From Rhododendron vialii (Eukaryota; Streptophyta; Magnoliopsida; Ericales; Ericaceae): DNA of 64,000 bases. Positions 1-11,786 of this stretch are shown one piece after another. A model generated the notes under the pieces. The model searched no databases. It saw nothing but the letters and a program-made list of their open reading frames with translations, and was not told the DNA's origin. The DNA lies in the NCBI RefSeq assembly GCF_030253575.1, contig NC_080568.1:761501-825500 (forward strand), read 5' to 3'. The position numbers were made by a program, and so were the translations under genes. Numbering within the stretch: position 1 is the first letter of the stretch; the number at the start of each line of letters is the position of its first letter.

Positions 1-50
1 AACAGAGATGGGTTTGGTTCAATAACCCCACACGCATCTTTAAACAGGAT

Positions 51-312
51 ATCGATTACAATTGGCCGGGTCCAATTCCGTGAGTCAGGACGTACGATTT
101 TTTTATGAATGTCCTAGTCCCGGTATAGACGACCTACTTTTGATTAAAAGGGAACTATTCGAGATTCGCCAAGGCTTGGTATCGATTACAATTGGCTAGG
201 TTCGATTCTATGAGTCAGGCCGTACGATTTTCTTATGAATGTCTTAGTTTCTGCACAGACGACCTACCTTTGATGAAAGTGAGTTAATCGAGGTTTGCGT
301 AGACTGAACCAT
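51..312. repeat. Two-copy tandem repeat, period about 130 bp
   Basis: Two diverged copies start with the same ATCGATTACAATTGGC word at 51 and 181. Both carry a GTACGATTTT / TATGAATGTC core and a GACGACCTAC box. An A-run follows at 320-336. This looks like the tail of a retroelement, but no coding sequence survives. Confidence 0.6.
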
Positions 313-1935
313 CGAAACAGGAAAAAAAAAAAAAAAGGATATCAATTATTGGTGCTGAGCATATATATCTCTACCACAGTATGTGGTTTGGAGAACTATA
401 TAGCTGGAATTTATATTTTTTTGTGGTTTTCAATTGACTTGCTTCAGTTCTCTGAGTTAGACATTTGAGTCACATTCTAAGTCCAACATATATGTTTTGA
501 TTAAGACACATAATCATCGAAATTACCGTTAACCAGGGGAAAATTCTGTTGGGATTCCCTTAATTTTTTAAGCACTCCTGTCTTTTCATTCAATTTATTT
601 TACCTATATCATTCACCTTCTCCGCCATATTAAACCTCATCCATCCAACTCATCCGGTGACCCACCTCCGGCCACCACCTCTTTGTCACCTTCCGGCCAC
701 CAACAATTTCACTTACCCAACAACCAAAACTTCATCTTACTAAGAGGAGGGGGGAATATCTAAATCTACGTCAGCGTTGGAAAATTGGTTTGGTTTTTGT
801 GTGCAGAGAGGGAAGAGTTGATTTTAGAGACCCAAAGCGAACACAATCAATTTTAAAGCAATTGAATAGTCGCGGTGTGGGCAAATTGGCCCAGATGTCC
901 TGTTTTTTTTTATTAAAAAAAAAAAAAGTAGTAAGTGGTAAGTAGTAAAAGATTATATGAAGACCTGGAACTCAACTTTTCTTGTTTTCCTATGGGAGGA
1001 TTGTCTACACTGGGGTGGACATATTATTATTGGGTGGGTGTTCAAGATTTGAGATTATTAGTAATTAACTAGCTAGTTCTATTCTTAAACAGCAAAGGTT
1101 GTGCTTTCAGTAGTTGTTGAAGCAGTTGTGGCTTTCTTTCTCTTAAAATTTGTTATCCTTTGACTGAAGTAGTTACTACTTGTTTTCCATTTTTCGATCA
1201 TGTTTATTCTTCCCTTGATTGAAGTATTTATGACTTTCATAAAAAAAAAATTAGTATCTACTTTCATGATCAAATAGAAAAAGAAAAGAAAAGATTCAAA
1301 CCGCAAGTTATCATCTCTATTCAGAAGGGCTGGTTCAGAATTTGTAGGGCCCTTTGCAGGGCTCCTACGAATGCTGAAAAAACCCTTACAGATATTGGAT
1401 TGACATAAAATTTTACAATAACCCATAAATAAAGAATAATTTACGGTTTGAATCATTTTTTTTAGAGCTAAAATGAGCCCCACAAAATTAACAATCATCA
1501 TGCCCATTTAGGCATTTATTGGGCACCAAATAGGGACCAGGGGGAATTGAAGGAGAAATGTATACGTTTTGGCACAGCAGTGAGTGAAGTGGTGGAATCA
1601 AACGGTGGGCATAACACAATTGGTTTTTTCTCCAATGCGTATCGATATCACTTTCCTTCATGTTTAAAAAATTAAATAAAAAATTAAAATAGGTCGGATT
1701 AGGCAACCATATACCTTTTACTACTGAAATTCCTAGTATATCCATAAAACAAAACGAAAGTTTATCAAAATTTTCAATTGCCAGGTTGAGATAGAGAGGA
1801 ATCAAGAACCTCTCATATGGCTACATATTATTTTTATAATCGGATATTCAAACCAACTTACGCACATCTCGACTATTGTTAGAATGTGATTAAGTTTTTT
1901 TTTTTTTTGACAAACAATAGGGCTTACTTCAGTCA
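313..1935. other. Intergenic, no gene recognised
   Basis: AT-rich sequence with short A and T runs. Open frames here are short and resemble no family I know. The side toward 2385 is downstream of the TIC40 stop codon, so part of it may be TIC40 3' flanking sequence. Confidence 0.5.
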
Positions 1936-2040
1936 ACCCCAAGGGGTTTGGCTGAGTGTCGTGATTCGTTAAACAACTAAAGAGCTTGCACCCAAGAAGT
2001 CGCAAGGTCGGGAAAAAAACATTACAGGTGTTGGGGTTTC
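1936..2040 (+). mobile_element. tRNA-like SINE head (possible)
   Basis: The stretch TTTGGCTGAGTG resembles a pol III A box. About 50 nt later GTCGCAAGGTCGGGA resembles a degenerate B box, and an A-run follows. That spacing fits a tRNA-derived SINE. No clear target duplication was seen, so this could be coincidence. Confidence 0.3.
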
Positions 2041-2385
2041 ACCTGCTGAACACAAATTCTAAGAGGCGATATCAAAACATGAAAACCGATGCGGGTTTCG
2101 AATACAATTAAAAAGAAAGGGTAAAAGAACAGATCAACGTTTTTCTGGAAAGCAAAATACAGTAAAACCTACTAATATAATTTTGAAAAGGCAAACTCAA
2201 CAATTTGAAGGATTAAACTAAGATATTTATAACATGAAACCAAACCAAAATTAATCTCCTAATCTCTTAATATGAGGGGAAACATGCTTTATACAGCGGT
2301 TTCGCATATTTTTCGATAAACCTGGAGAAAATAAAATAGCACGATCAGCCCCCATAATCTGCATTTCTCTGAAACTAAAAGACCA

Positions 2386-2840
2386 TCAAAATGAGCCTGT
2401 CGCCCCGGGGAACAGTTCTGATATCTTGTTGAAAACATCCATAACCTGAGATGAGAAATAAGGACATTATTGAGTCACTTCCATATTTTCAATACGCAAC
2501 ACTAAGGCTGTGTTTGGATATTGGATTTGTGGATTATTTTGCGAGAAAAGACAATGGCATGGAAAGATATCCAAACATAGAACTTTCATGTCTTCTCCCC
2601 TGTACTTCCCCTCCACAAACCCGCCCACAAGTTTAGATCCAAACACAGCCGCAGCAAAAAAATGTTCAACAGAAGTAAACCCTCATCATTTCCGTATCAT
2701 GTTCGTTTTCTAGCAGCAATATTGTCACTTATTTACAACACTTGTAAATCAATCTATGGTATATACAAATATAGTTATACCCAAAAGTCTTCAAACCTCC
2801 AAACATAAATTCTTACAATTTTAATTTTTGTTCTGTTTAT

Positions 2841-2892
<52 letters not shown>

Positions 2893-5800
2893 AATGGGAT
2901 TTTTTAGCGAGAAAAAAAAAAAGGGAACTTGAGAAGATAAATAAAAATCACTTTCTGATTTTTGTTTGTTTTTTATCCCACATTGTTCACAATTAATGTC
3001 TCTAGCCGGTGGCTATGAACCTGTTCTAGTCTGAATCCGCCTTGGCTTCCCTGGTTACTGGAGGCCGGCGGTGGAGCAAGAAAGATGAGGTAGGGTTAGG
3101 GTTTGTTTTCTCTTCCGGCTTTTGTTCGGTTTTTCTTCTCCTGACTGGTTTCCACAATCCGGGGTCTATACCGGTCAGGTTCCCAGATTCGGTGGGTGAC
3201 ACCGACAGTGGTGGGAAAATAAGTTTCAACAGTGTTATTTGATTCTCGGTTATGGCTTTCCAGTGCCCGCCGTGGTCGCGTGGGTTTCACAGGGTTCACC
3301 AGCTCTTGCTTTTGCTTTCCCTTGTGTCAGAGCCTATTGTGGCAGGGGGGCTAGCTGGATCTTAGTTGGCGTATGTTTTCTCTACAAAGCAGTGGCCGTT
3401 TTGGGCGTTTGGCTGGGAACTGTAACTTTGTTGATTTCATTTGAGCTTATTGAATTATGGTTTGTGCGGGGTTTCCCTAGGAATTCTCTACTACTAAATC
3501 TCGGATGGACTCTATGCCGAAACCTCATGTTGGTATATGCTTTGTAGTACATGTCTTAGATTTTGGTAGTTTTTGTTCATTCTTGTATTTTGTGATGAAA
3601 TCTTTGCAAGTGTCGGATGGCATTTTATTGAATGGAAATCTCCTCTAATTAAAAAAGAAAAAGAAAAAAAAAAACTAGTACTTGAGAAAATTGTTGGCAA
3701 AGCTGTAGCGAAAGAGGGCATTAGTAGTGTCGTCCTCTTTCTTCCTAGGGAAAAAAACAATTGTATAACAAGGCTAATAAGCATAAAAGGGTGTAAACCT
3801 ACAATGACGATTGCTTAACAACAGATTAGTTACTTTTTGAATAACTATGTTCCATGACAAAACAGAAGGATGATGTTTAAATTGTACCTCCTTGTCATTC
3901 TGGTATTTAGCAATACTCATAGGATTCTGTGAACACTGTAAAATGAGGTGGTGTTAGACAGAACAAAAGTAGTTAGAATCAAGTAAACGCATGGATTAGA
4001 GCATACATCCATGATGGCTGCTTGAACTCTGGGATTCTGGAATGCCATGGCAATGTCAGGATTAGCCATAATTTTTGAAATAACTTCTTCGGGTGTAAGC
4101 CCAATTTGATCTGCAAAGAATAGAATCTAAATGTTGAGATGAGATTGTTAATTAACCAAATGTCCCAAAAGCTTAAGGTGTTAGGACATGGGCCCAGCCG
4201 TTAGGAAATGAGCCCAACAATGTAGATCAAGCTAGCTAACACCCTCCCTCACGTGCAACCCTGTCTTGCACGTGGAGATGCAATTTTTCATACATAGAAC
4301 GAAGTAGAATACGAAGGGTAGCAGAACGCAAACGGGGAACAAATGCAAATAGAAAGACTTGAACCCAAGACCTCTTGCAATCTGATACCATGTTAAGTAA
4401 CCAATTGTCCCAAAAGCTTAAATTGTTGGGAAATGGGCCCAACAATGTATATCAAGCTATCTAACAGAGATGAACATAATCATAACACCAACCAAGGTCA
4501 TGAAATACAGTATAGGCAGCAAAGCCAGAAAGCCACAAATTTCTAGCCCATCGCCCAATTTCAGTCTGATTTTTTTCTTGCATACTTCATCGAGAAACTA
4601 CCCCAAATAAACCACAATGTTTATGGACACTAACTGTCTATTTGACTAAGTACCGGAAAAAAAAAAAAACAAATCTATTTTGCAGCATATATGGAGCAGA
4701 TTTATCTTATCGATATCTTCGACAAATGAAACGTCAAAGGAAAACAATATCCTTCACCACTCATAGTCATGCTTAAAAGCGTACTTCACATTACTCGTTG
4801 AAAAGAGAGAGGGCGTCATCTGGGTCCAAGATTTACTTGACGTCAGACATAAGGTACTGGTTACTTGTGACATTCACTGCAATGATTGTTGCAGGTCTGT
4901 AGGGACAAAGATTCTGGTCAGGTTAATAAGGAATGTCATCTTGGTGAGGGACAAAGATTCTGGTCAGGTTAATAAGGAATATCATCTAGGTGCATGTATA
5001 CTGGGGAAATATGAAGGTAATGTCTGATCGAATAACTTAGTGCAGGAAGCGATAACTGAATGAAGAGAATCATCCAACTGCAGCAGATTAGGGAAAGGAA
5101 GCGAACTTTGCCCTTAGGTGTAGCAAACTCCTACTGGGGGCAACAAATCTACTCTAGAACCTCAATTCTGTAATTCTGATCAAGAATTTGCAAGAATCTC
5201 ACTTTCCTCCAGAAAGAATCTGATCCCTCACTTTCAAAAATTATGAATACCAAAAGAGAGAAGAAAAGCTACAAAACAAGAGAAAATCTATAGCGGACAT
5301 CAGATTATGGAAACCAATTATACATAAAAGAGTAATTAGTATTCACACAATAGTTCCATATATACAGAAAACAAATTCAAGTCGCCATTAAAGTTACTTT
5401 TTGGTATATGATCATTTAAGCAGACACGGCTTTTGGTATTCACAAAATATTGGCATTTTGGCCCCTCCAACAACTTAGTTGTTCTACTATATCTCCTCCA
5501 AAATTTAACTATGCCCATATAATCCCTACATGATATAATCATTGCATCCCCATCAATCTCCAATGTTTGTCTATATTTTAATGTCTTATACTGGCTATAT
5601 ACAGTTATGTGCGTAGTAAATAGATGCTCCCATAAGGCTCTTGTCTCCCTCCACCAATAATGACTGTGCTCCTGCTCCGGCCGCCACTTCATGCAACTTC
5701 CCCCTACGTCCCTAACCAAGTAGCTCAGTATTGACCAGAGAGATGTTTCAGGTTAACATTAAATTGAGTTTGGTGAGGGGTAGATAAGGAGAAAAGTAAG

Positions 5801-6793
5801 GGGGAGAAGCGCGGCAGTGGCGATGGTGATTGCTCCTTATTTTGGTGAAGAGAGCCGAAGCAATAATTCGACAAAATCATACAAAGAGGTGGTTACATTG
5901 GTAAAATTACCCCTCATCTGTTCTGGTTATTTAAAGTATTTCCGTGAACGAAAATGGTCAAAAAAACTATAGAGAAATGCTACGAAACACAAATGACATC
6001 TTACTAAATGTGTAAAAAGTGTAAAATTCTTAACTTGATACAAGTTAACATTTTAGACGCAAAAAACAAAATAATGTCCAACTACAGAGAAATGTTAGGA
6101 TTCTTGGAAACATTACTTGGAATCTAACTAAACAGGTAAAAGTTTTCAGGGAAACTGCTAAATAATCTATCAAGTAAGAACTCACCAAACTGCTGCTTCA
6201 CCTCAGGACTGCTTAGATCAAATTTTTTCAAAGAATCCATCATACGGTTGTCCCATTCAGCACTTCCACCCATGTTATTTCTGAAAGAAAGTGTCGCTAT
6301 TATAGTTACAGAAAAATCTTGTTTTGCCCAACCATAAGGTACTCACTTAGCAAATGCATACATAAGAGTACTAAAACCGGATAACTGACTTCAGTCCAGA
6401 GCACAAAGTATCGATGGTGGAGATCCGGTATGAATAGGGTAGGTCATAGGCACTTGCACAATATCTTTTTGTTTACTCAGTAATGTATGTCTGTGTGTGT
6501 GTGTGTTTGGTTTTCCGGGGTTATGGGGTGGATGGCATTCAACAGACAGCATAAGGCACATGTTTTCAAAGATCAAATAGAATTACAAACAAATTAGATT
6601 TGAAAAGGAAGAAGACGTCCATCCATTAAAATGGAAAAAAATATGCCAGAAAATCCATAAAAGGATGCAAGTAGGTGAAAAGTCATATTTACAGCATGTC
6701 TTCCAGCTGTTGACGGTATTGTGGATTCTGTAGCATCCCTGTTACAAAGCATAGATTCAGTGTTTATATAACAGTATAACCAAACCCTCATTT

Positions 6794-6845
<52 letters not shown>

Positions 6846-9800
6846 CAGATTGATGAACTAACATTTAAAGGTAGTTGGGTTCCGCATCTCCTCTGGTAGA
6901 TATCTGCTAGGATAAAAAATAAATGACGAATCAAATGAAACTTCAACTACAACACAATGTCAAACAACTGTGTGTTACAAAGCAGGAAACAACCCAAAAT
7001 AGGACGATGGTTTGAAAATAGCCAATGAATGTGTTTCCAGACTATTCACTCTAACATGAAATGAGACACTACTGAAAGAGAGAACGATAATAATGATTTC
7101 TAAGCATAAGCATTCATAGATGAAAAACAAGTATTGCAACAGAGAAGAGGAACAAAACTAGAAAATCTCTCATAAAATAACACCTTTCAGACCAAAACTC
7201 AAGAAATACTAGACTATCGATCTGGCCATGATGGTTGGCTTTTGATTCAAAATCATGACATTATCTCATTATTATAAAGCTACCAGACAAATGTTTTGAG
7301 ACTGATCACAGGTCCACGTTCGCTAAAGTAGCGAGGTTAGGTAGCCAAAAAGAGAACTTGCAGCCGATGTAACAGTCATATACACACAAACATGTAAAGG
7401 TCCAAAATTTCCCAAGCTGGTAAAAGATCCAGTGAAAATTGACGCTTCTTAAGATGGCTATGCACATGACAAGCTGATTTTCAACATCTACAGGATGAGA
7501 TGGTTTTATGATAATATAGGTAGCACAAGAAGATGAACAAACATAAAATACAAAAGCACCATGACATGGGCTGCCGGTCTGGAAAGCCTGAAATGGATTC
7601 AGCAACTCTTGGTTGAATATAATGATTTGCAAACAAGAGCAAAAGCGTTTTTGGGTTGAGAAAAGATACCACTAATCCCTTTGATATACAAGGATGGATG
7701 ACAAAATCTGCTCCAAGAATTCAACCATAAAAGATGCTATTACAATAATAAGTACTTCATCACCCCAACTGAACGTCTAAAGAGGCTTCTTTTGTTTTCC
7801 AAAAAAAGAGCAACTATGAAATCCAAGCTGTCATAGTTTTCGAAGCACAGAAAGGTGATTGCAGTTATTACCATACTAATTTTAGGTGGTTGAAACAACT
7901 ATTTTAAATCATGAGAACTACGCATAAAACTATAAACAAAGAAGGAAAGCTGAGAAATGACAAACAACAAGCAGAAGCTGGAAATCTGTAACACGGGTCA
8001 AATCGAATCCCACATCATATATGCAATACTTCTCACAAGCATCAACAAACTGACAGAATACGGAAAGACAACTTGCATTTGACATGAATGAATTTCGAAC
8101 ACAAGCATAAATTTGAAACTTTCTGTGAAAGCCACACAGGAAAACAAATAGAAAGCAATCTTACGGATAAACCATCTTTTGAACTGTTGGATCTTCCATC
8201 ATTTTCTCCAAAGCTTCCACTGACAGAGGAGAACTTGTTTTTTCTGCCAACAAATGGATAAGAGCTTTACTTTAGCTCTTCATGTTAAAGTGCATAGAAC
8301 ACCAGAAATAACAATAGGTAAAACATGGTTTCAAGGAGACAAAAAAGTCCATATGCTGCAGTTAAAAATCCAACATATCCAAATGCTAACATAACAAAGC
8401 TGATATCACGATAGTAAAGAGCCACAAGGGCACCAGCATAGTCCTAACACAGTAGAGTGAACATTGACCATGAAAAGTTCAATTTCAATAGATTTAAATT
8501 CACCTTTCGAACCACCAATGAAGCTATAAGGCCAATGGAACTAACTTTTTGGTCCTTATCTCACATTTGGTGGCATACAGAGCCACCGATGATTCCCATC
8601 TTTTCTTTTTCTTTTTTTCTTTTTTTTTTTTTTTGGGGGGGGGGGGGGGGTTGTGGAATTAAAGATTTTATTAACCAAAGGAAAAGGATACAAGATCAAA
8701 GGGGCATTGTCCAATGAAAAGAGAAACAAAACTCGCTAGAAAGAGCACTCTACCAATGATTTCTACCTACGAACCCTATCAGAGATATATAGATCAAACA
8801 AATTTTCAACAGTCAGGGCAATCACCATTAAAGTGTGATGCCATATGGTATATGATCGTATATCATGCTGTTAATGCCTGCAATAACTGAATATCAACAC
8901 TTCTGTTAATTACTCCCTATGTTTCTTATTGTTTGTCCCTTTCGGGAGTGCCAACTTTTTAAGGAGACATGTAAGGATTGCACTTACATTCACATTTCAT
9001 GGCATCATTTCCTTTTTAAGGAGACATGTAAAGATTGCACTTACATTCACATTTCGTGGCATCTTTCCTCTATCGCCCTTATATTCTACCTACTTTGCAA
9101 CACTTATATTCACTTATAAGTTATAAGGGATACTTTTGAAAAATCATCAAATTTCTACTTCCACATTTAGAAAAGGACCAACATTTTGAAACATCCCAAA
9201 ATGAATAGAATAAGGAAGTAAGGAACTAACAATTAGGGACGAAGGGAGAATATTCCTTGAAGGAAATGATATAGAAGAAATATGTCAAAAAGGCGGCACT
9301 AATAGAAATATTTTTGAAGGATTGTTTTACTTACGGGAAGATGAACCCTCAGACGAAGCACCAAACCCCGGTGTGGAAGCAGCTCCATTTTGGGACACCT
9401 TCATTTCATTTTCAACATGATTTAATCCAAGACACATAATCTGTAAGCACCACAGGCATCAACTACTATATCAAACTCGAATTCTAACCTGACCAGCAAG
9501 CTCATCATCCGTTGTTGAATCCCACTTTATTGTATCTTCGAAACGTCTCTGTAATGTTTCCTCGAGAGAAATATCAACAAATGCTGTAAATATGAGTGAA
9601 CTCAGAACATGAAGGTAATAACCGGCAAGGAACCATATGCTTGAAATTACACAAATAATACTCCCTCTGTATTGTTAGTCCTCTACGAAAAGATGTGTAA
9701 ATTTCGGATCAAAAAATTAAGTACTTCTGTGCATAAGTTTTAAAATTCCTTGACACCAAATTAAAGATCTCAATTAGTTCTTTAATTTGGTGCCGAGAAA

Positions 9801-11719
9801 CTGAAAAAATTATGCACCCAAGTAATTTTTTTTTTCTTTCAAAACTGCACATCTTTTCGCAGAGGACTAACAATATGGGACAAAGGGAGTAAGAAATAAG
9901 GCTACTCAAAGATTTTGAGGCAAATGATCCAAGATTTTCAAATACAACGACTGCTTATGTTTCATAGTTTCCAGAAGTTTTGGAGTAACATGAGCGAAAA
10001 TAAGTAAAACAGAACAAATCTACAAGAAAGGGCGTGGAGGATGTGCTACAACAAAACGACATAAATGATAGCGCAAAAGAGTGGAGTCAGCGGCAGAGGG
10101 AACTAGATGAGGATGGCAGGAAAGCCCAGTATTTGTAAGGCCCTTGCTGCAACATTTCATGGGACCCCAACCCCATAAACTAGCACCTAAAGTCACTCTG
10201 GCCCCCGTATTTGCATAAGCCTGGCTCCAGCCCATTGGAGATCTCTAAGAAACAAGAAGGCGTTGTGGAAACTCAGGTAGAAAGGAATCGCCAAAAGTGC
10301 TAGAACACAAAGTGTTCAATCTTTCAAAATTGTTGTAGTGGCTGGTTAGAGCAAATTAGACGATAGAATAAATAAAATGCCAAACTAAGATTGCGCTTAT
10401 GCAATACCAGATTTCTTTGGTTGCTTTAGCTCTGTATTGTCTTTCACATCTGTAGCGGGAGGGGCCTCCACATCGGTCGCTGTTACGTCCACCGTCACCG
10501 TAGATTGAGTGGTAGCTGGAGAAGTTGATGTAGCTGGCCTAGATGTTGGTGCAGTTGGAAAAGGAGGTGAGGTAGCAGGCCCTGATGCTAAAGGAGTTGG
10601 CCAAGGGGAAGGTGATCCAGGAGAAAAGGCAGCATTATTGAATGGGTTATTTTGGCGCATCTGCCCCGTCAGAGTCTTATAAGCTTGTTGCATTGCATAT
10701 TCCTGAAACAAGACCAAAGTCACAACTAAAAAAGATAAACATGGAGGGAAAACGAAAAAAGCAAGGGTCAAACAAAGCCTCATAAACAGTCTTAAAAAGC
10801 TGAACAAGTAATAAGGACCAACACACAGACAGGCTTAAAAAGATCAACTCAATTCTCAATTTGCATTGAAATGGTAGAAAATAGAAATGAAAAAAACGAA
10901 AGTCCAGCAATTGAAATGACTGCCGAACTGCACTAACAGTCAACAATTTCATTAAACATTGACCTGAATAAAACAGAAGACAAAAAACAAAACAAAAAGA
11001 CACGAGAGTCAAGACTCAAAGTAGAGAACCATGCAATTCGACTAGTTTTTTAGCATATAATGCTACCAAATACGTTGAGATATGGCGATGGTGTGAGAGA
11101 AAATAACCCTAACAGGAAGAAAATCCTTCAGCCTAGTATCACACGAACACAACCTCCACAAATTAACTTCTTATAAAATATAAATGCCAGCCTACAAAGA
11201 TAAACCCTACTCTGAATTACAATTGCCAAGGAAGAAATGATAAAAACAAATGTCAAAAGATTGAAAAGACTGCTAACTGGAAAATAAGACACAAGAAAAA
11301 CCATGTTCACATGAAGCAATGACATTTCTTGGATGGGGGAGAGGGAAGGACATCTCGTACATAACATAACCCTCCACAAATTAACTTCTTTATGTAAGAT
11401 GAAGATCACATGAAGCACCAAAGTTAGCTAGACAAGGAGATTTTCTTTGGAGATTATGGCTCCGTTTGTTTCAATGTAATGGAAAATAATTTTCCCAAAA
11501 AGATAGTTCTTGTTTTAGTTTTCCGGTGTTTGGTGGATAGTGGGAAAAATAGTTTTCCCATGGTTTTGTAAAACAATAGAATCAATCAAAGTCTTGGCTC
11601 AAAACTAAAGAAGTTACAAAATCTTATTCTGGTAGTGATTGAAAAAGATAATGCACAAACAGGAAGATTTCTGTATTCAAAACCTATGAAACAAAGTATA
11701 TGTAATATATATGTATATG

Positions 11720-11786
<67 letters not shown>

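Noticed and set aside
1936-2040. Functional tRNA gene
   Set aside because: Box A and B resemblance only; no acceptor stem or cloverleaf could be drawn.
3239-3547. 102-residue plus-strand frame
   Set aside because: Hydrophobic but unrecognised, antisense within a TIC40 intron, and inside a probable retroelement fragment.
10020-10235. 71-residue minus-strand frame in a TIC40 intron
   Set aside because: No family match and no splice sites linking it to TIC40; the neighbouring TIC40 exons already join in phase.
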